64,000 nt of DNA from Gemmatimonadales bacterium. Its GTDB lineage: Bacteria; Gemmatimonadota; Gemmatimonadetes; Gemmatimonadales; GWC2-71-9. Made by a program: the position numbers and the translations under genes. Below are positions 63,656 to 64,000 of this stretch, in pieces. The DNA is taken from positions 44,209 through 108,208 of the forward strand of contig DATAOI010000001.1 in assembly GCA_036265815.1 (NCBI GenBank). Reading direction: 5' to 3'. The notes under the pieces are model-generated. The model did no database searches, was not told where the DNA came from, and worked only from the letters and a program-made list of their open reading frames with translations. Numbering within the stretch: the first letter of the stretch is position 1; each line of letters starts with the position of its first letter.

Positions 63656-64000
63656 TCACGCCCGCGTCATCAGCCGGTATCCCACCCCCGGCTCCGTGAG
63701 CAGCAGCCTCGGCCGCGCGGAATCGCGCTCCAGCTTCTGCCGCAGCTGCGCCATGTACACCCGCAGGTAATGCGTCTGCCCCTCGTAGTTGGCCCCCCAG
63801 ACCTCGTGCAGCAGGTGCCGGTGGGTGAGCACCTTGCCGGCGTTCCTAACCAGGGTGACCAGGAGCTTGTACTCCGTCGGAGTGAGGTGGACCTCGTCGG
63901 AGAGCCGGAACACCAGGCGGCGCTCCAGATCCACTCGAAGCTCCCCGGTCTCGAACAGGGGTCCGGCCGATGCCGCCGAGTGGGACGCGTGGCGCAGCGC
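63656..64000 (-). CDS. OmpR/KdpE-type response regulator, C-terminal part (cut by window edge)
   Basis: This is the C-terminal part of a two-component response regulator; its 5' end is beyond base 64000 and 114 residues are visible. The winged-helix DNA-binding domain shows LTPTEYKLLVTLVRNAGKVLTHRHLLHEVWGANYEGQTHYLRVYMAQLRQKLE and ends with LLLTEPGVGYRLM, close to KdpE. The linker before it (FETGELRVDLERR) is in the same open frame, so GTG 63934 is not the true start. The receiver domain is outside the window. KdpE controls potassium uptake in other bacteria; that role here is only a suggestion. Confidence 0.88.
   Translation of the reverse strand, partial: ALRHASHSAASAGPLFETGELRVDLERRLVFRLSDEVHLTPTEYKLLVTLVRNAGKVLTHRHLLHEVWGANYEGQTHYLRVYMAQLRQKLERDSARPRLLLTEPGVGYRLMTRA

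Noticed and set aside
63656..63934. Stand-alone 92-residue winged-helix protein
   Set aside because: The open frame continues past GTG 63934 to the window edge with a linker typical of KdpE-type regulators, so it is part of a longer gene.

Overview
The window is GC-rich, densely coded DNA with many GTG starts and 1-4 base stop/start overlaps (ATGA, GTGA, TGATG). It encodes diderm envelope functions: TatA, a PpiD-type chaperone, a Wza-like polysaccharide exporter and several sugar-polymer enzymes. The gene order and the TPR proteins with long acidic/proline linkers fit a Gemmatimonadota-type bacterium best. That placement is an inference from gene content; no rRNA or tRNA gene was found to test it.

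Bases 1-31,500 are mostly housekeeping genes on the + strand. A hutH 3' end is followed by a TPR protein, a polyprenyl diphosphate synthase, a small membrane protein and tatA. These converge on ppiD across a strong hairpin. A second run holds a TPR protein, aroQ, an Xaa-Pro peptidase, efp, accB, pilT, accC, comB and ftsK, with pilT sitting between the two acetyl-CoA carboxylase genes. Then come yraN, recA-recX, and an alaS-led run: an unknown 99-aa protein, a CpsB-type phosphatase, a GmhA-type isomerase, an asparaginase, a CCA-adding enzyme, a ZIP transporter and rarA. A LEA14-like lipoprotein and hflX follow.

Bases 29,100-57,300 form a large surface-polysaccharide locus. It contains two methyltransferases, five glycosyltransferases, a flippase and a Wzy-like polymerase. 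It also contains a Wzz-like chain-length protein, a CapD-type 4,6-dehydratase, an initiating phosphosugar transferase and an SLBB exporter. The sugar-modifying set is a WlbA/WbpB-type 3-dehydrogenase, two WecB-like 2-epimerases, a DegT-type aminotransferase and an AsnB-type amidotransferase. Together these suggest an amino-uronic acid, possibly amidated. An isocitrate-lyase-like gene lies inside the locus, with a perfect CRP/FNR-type palindrome upstream of it.

Bases 57,350-64,000 are on the - strand. They hold a TauE/SafE permease and a chromate-response operon (chrB in two overlapping halves, an MFS transporter, chrA and a secreted beta-propeller). A MarR-GNAT fusion regulator with a palindromic operator follows. 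The right edge cuts the C-terminal half of an OmpR/KdpE-type response regulator.

Several first genes of transcription units (alaS, capD, tauE, chrB-N, marR-GNAT) have a -10-like box only 5-9 bases before the start codon, which suggests leaderless transcripts. No CRISPR array, insertion sequence, rRNA or tRNA gene was seen. No gap between genes exceeds 300 bases. The largest gaps, 32651-32894 (244 bases), 16153-16351 (199) and 6248-6442 (195), hold the operator, the terminator and the promoters described below.
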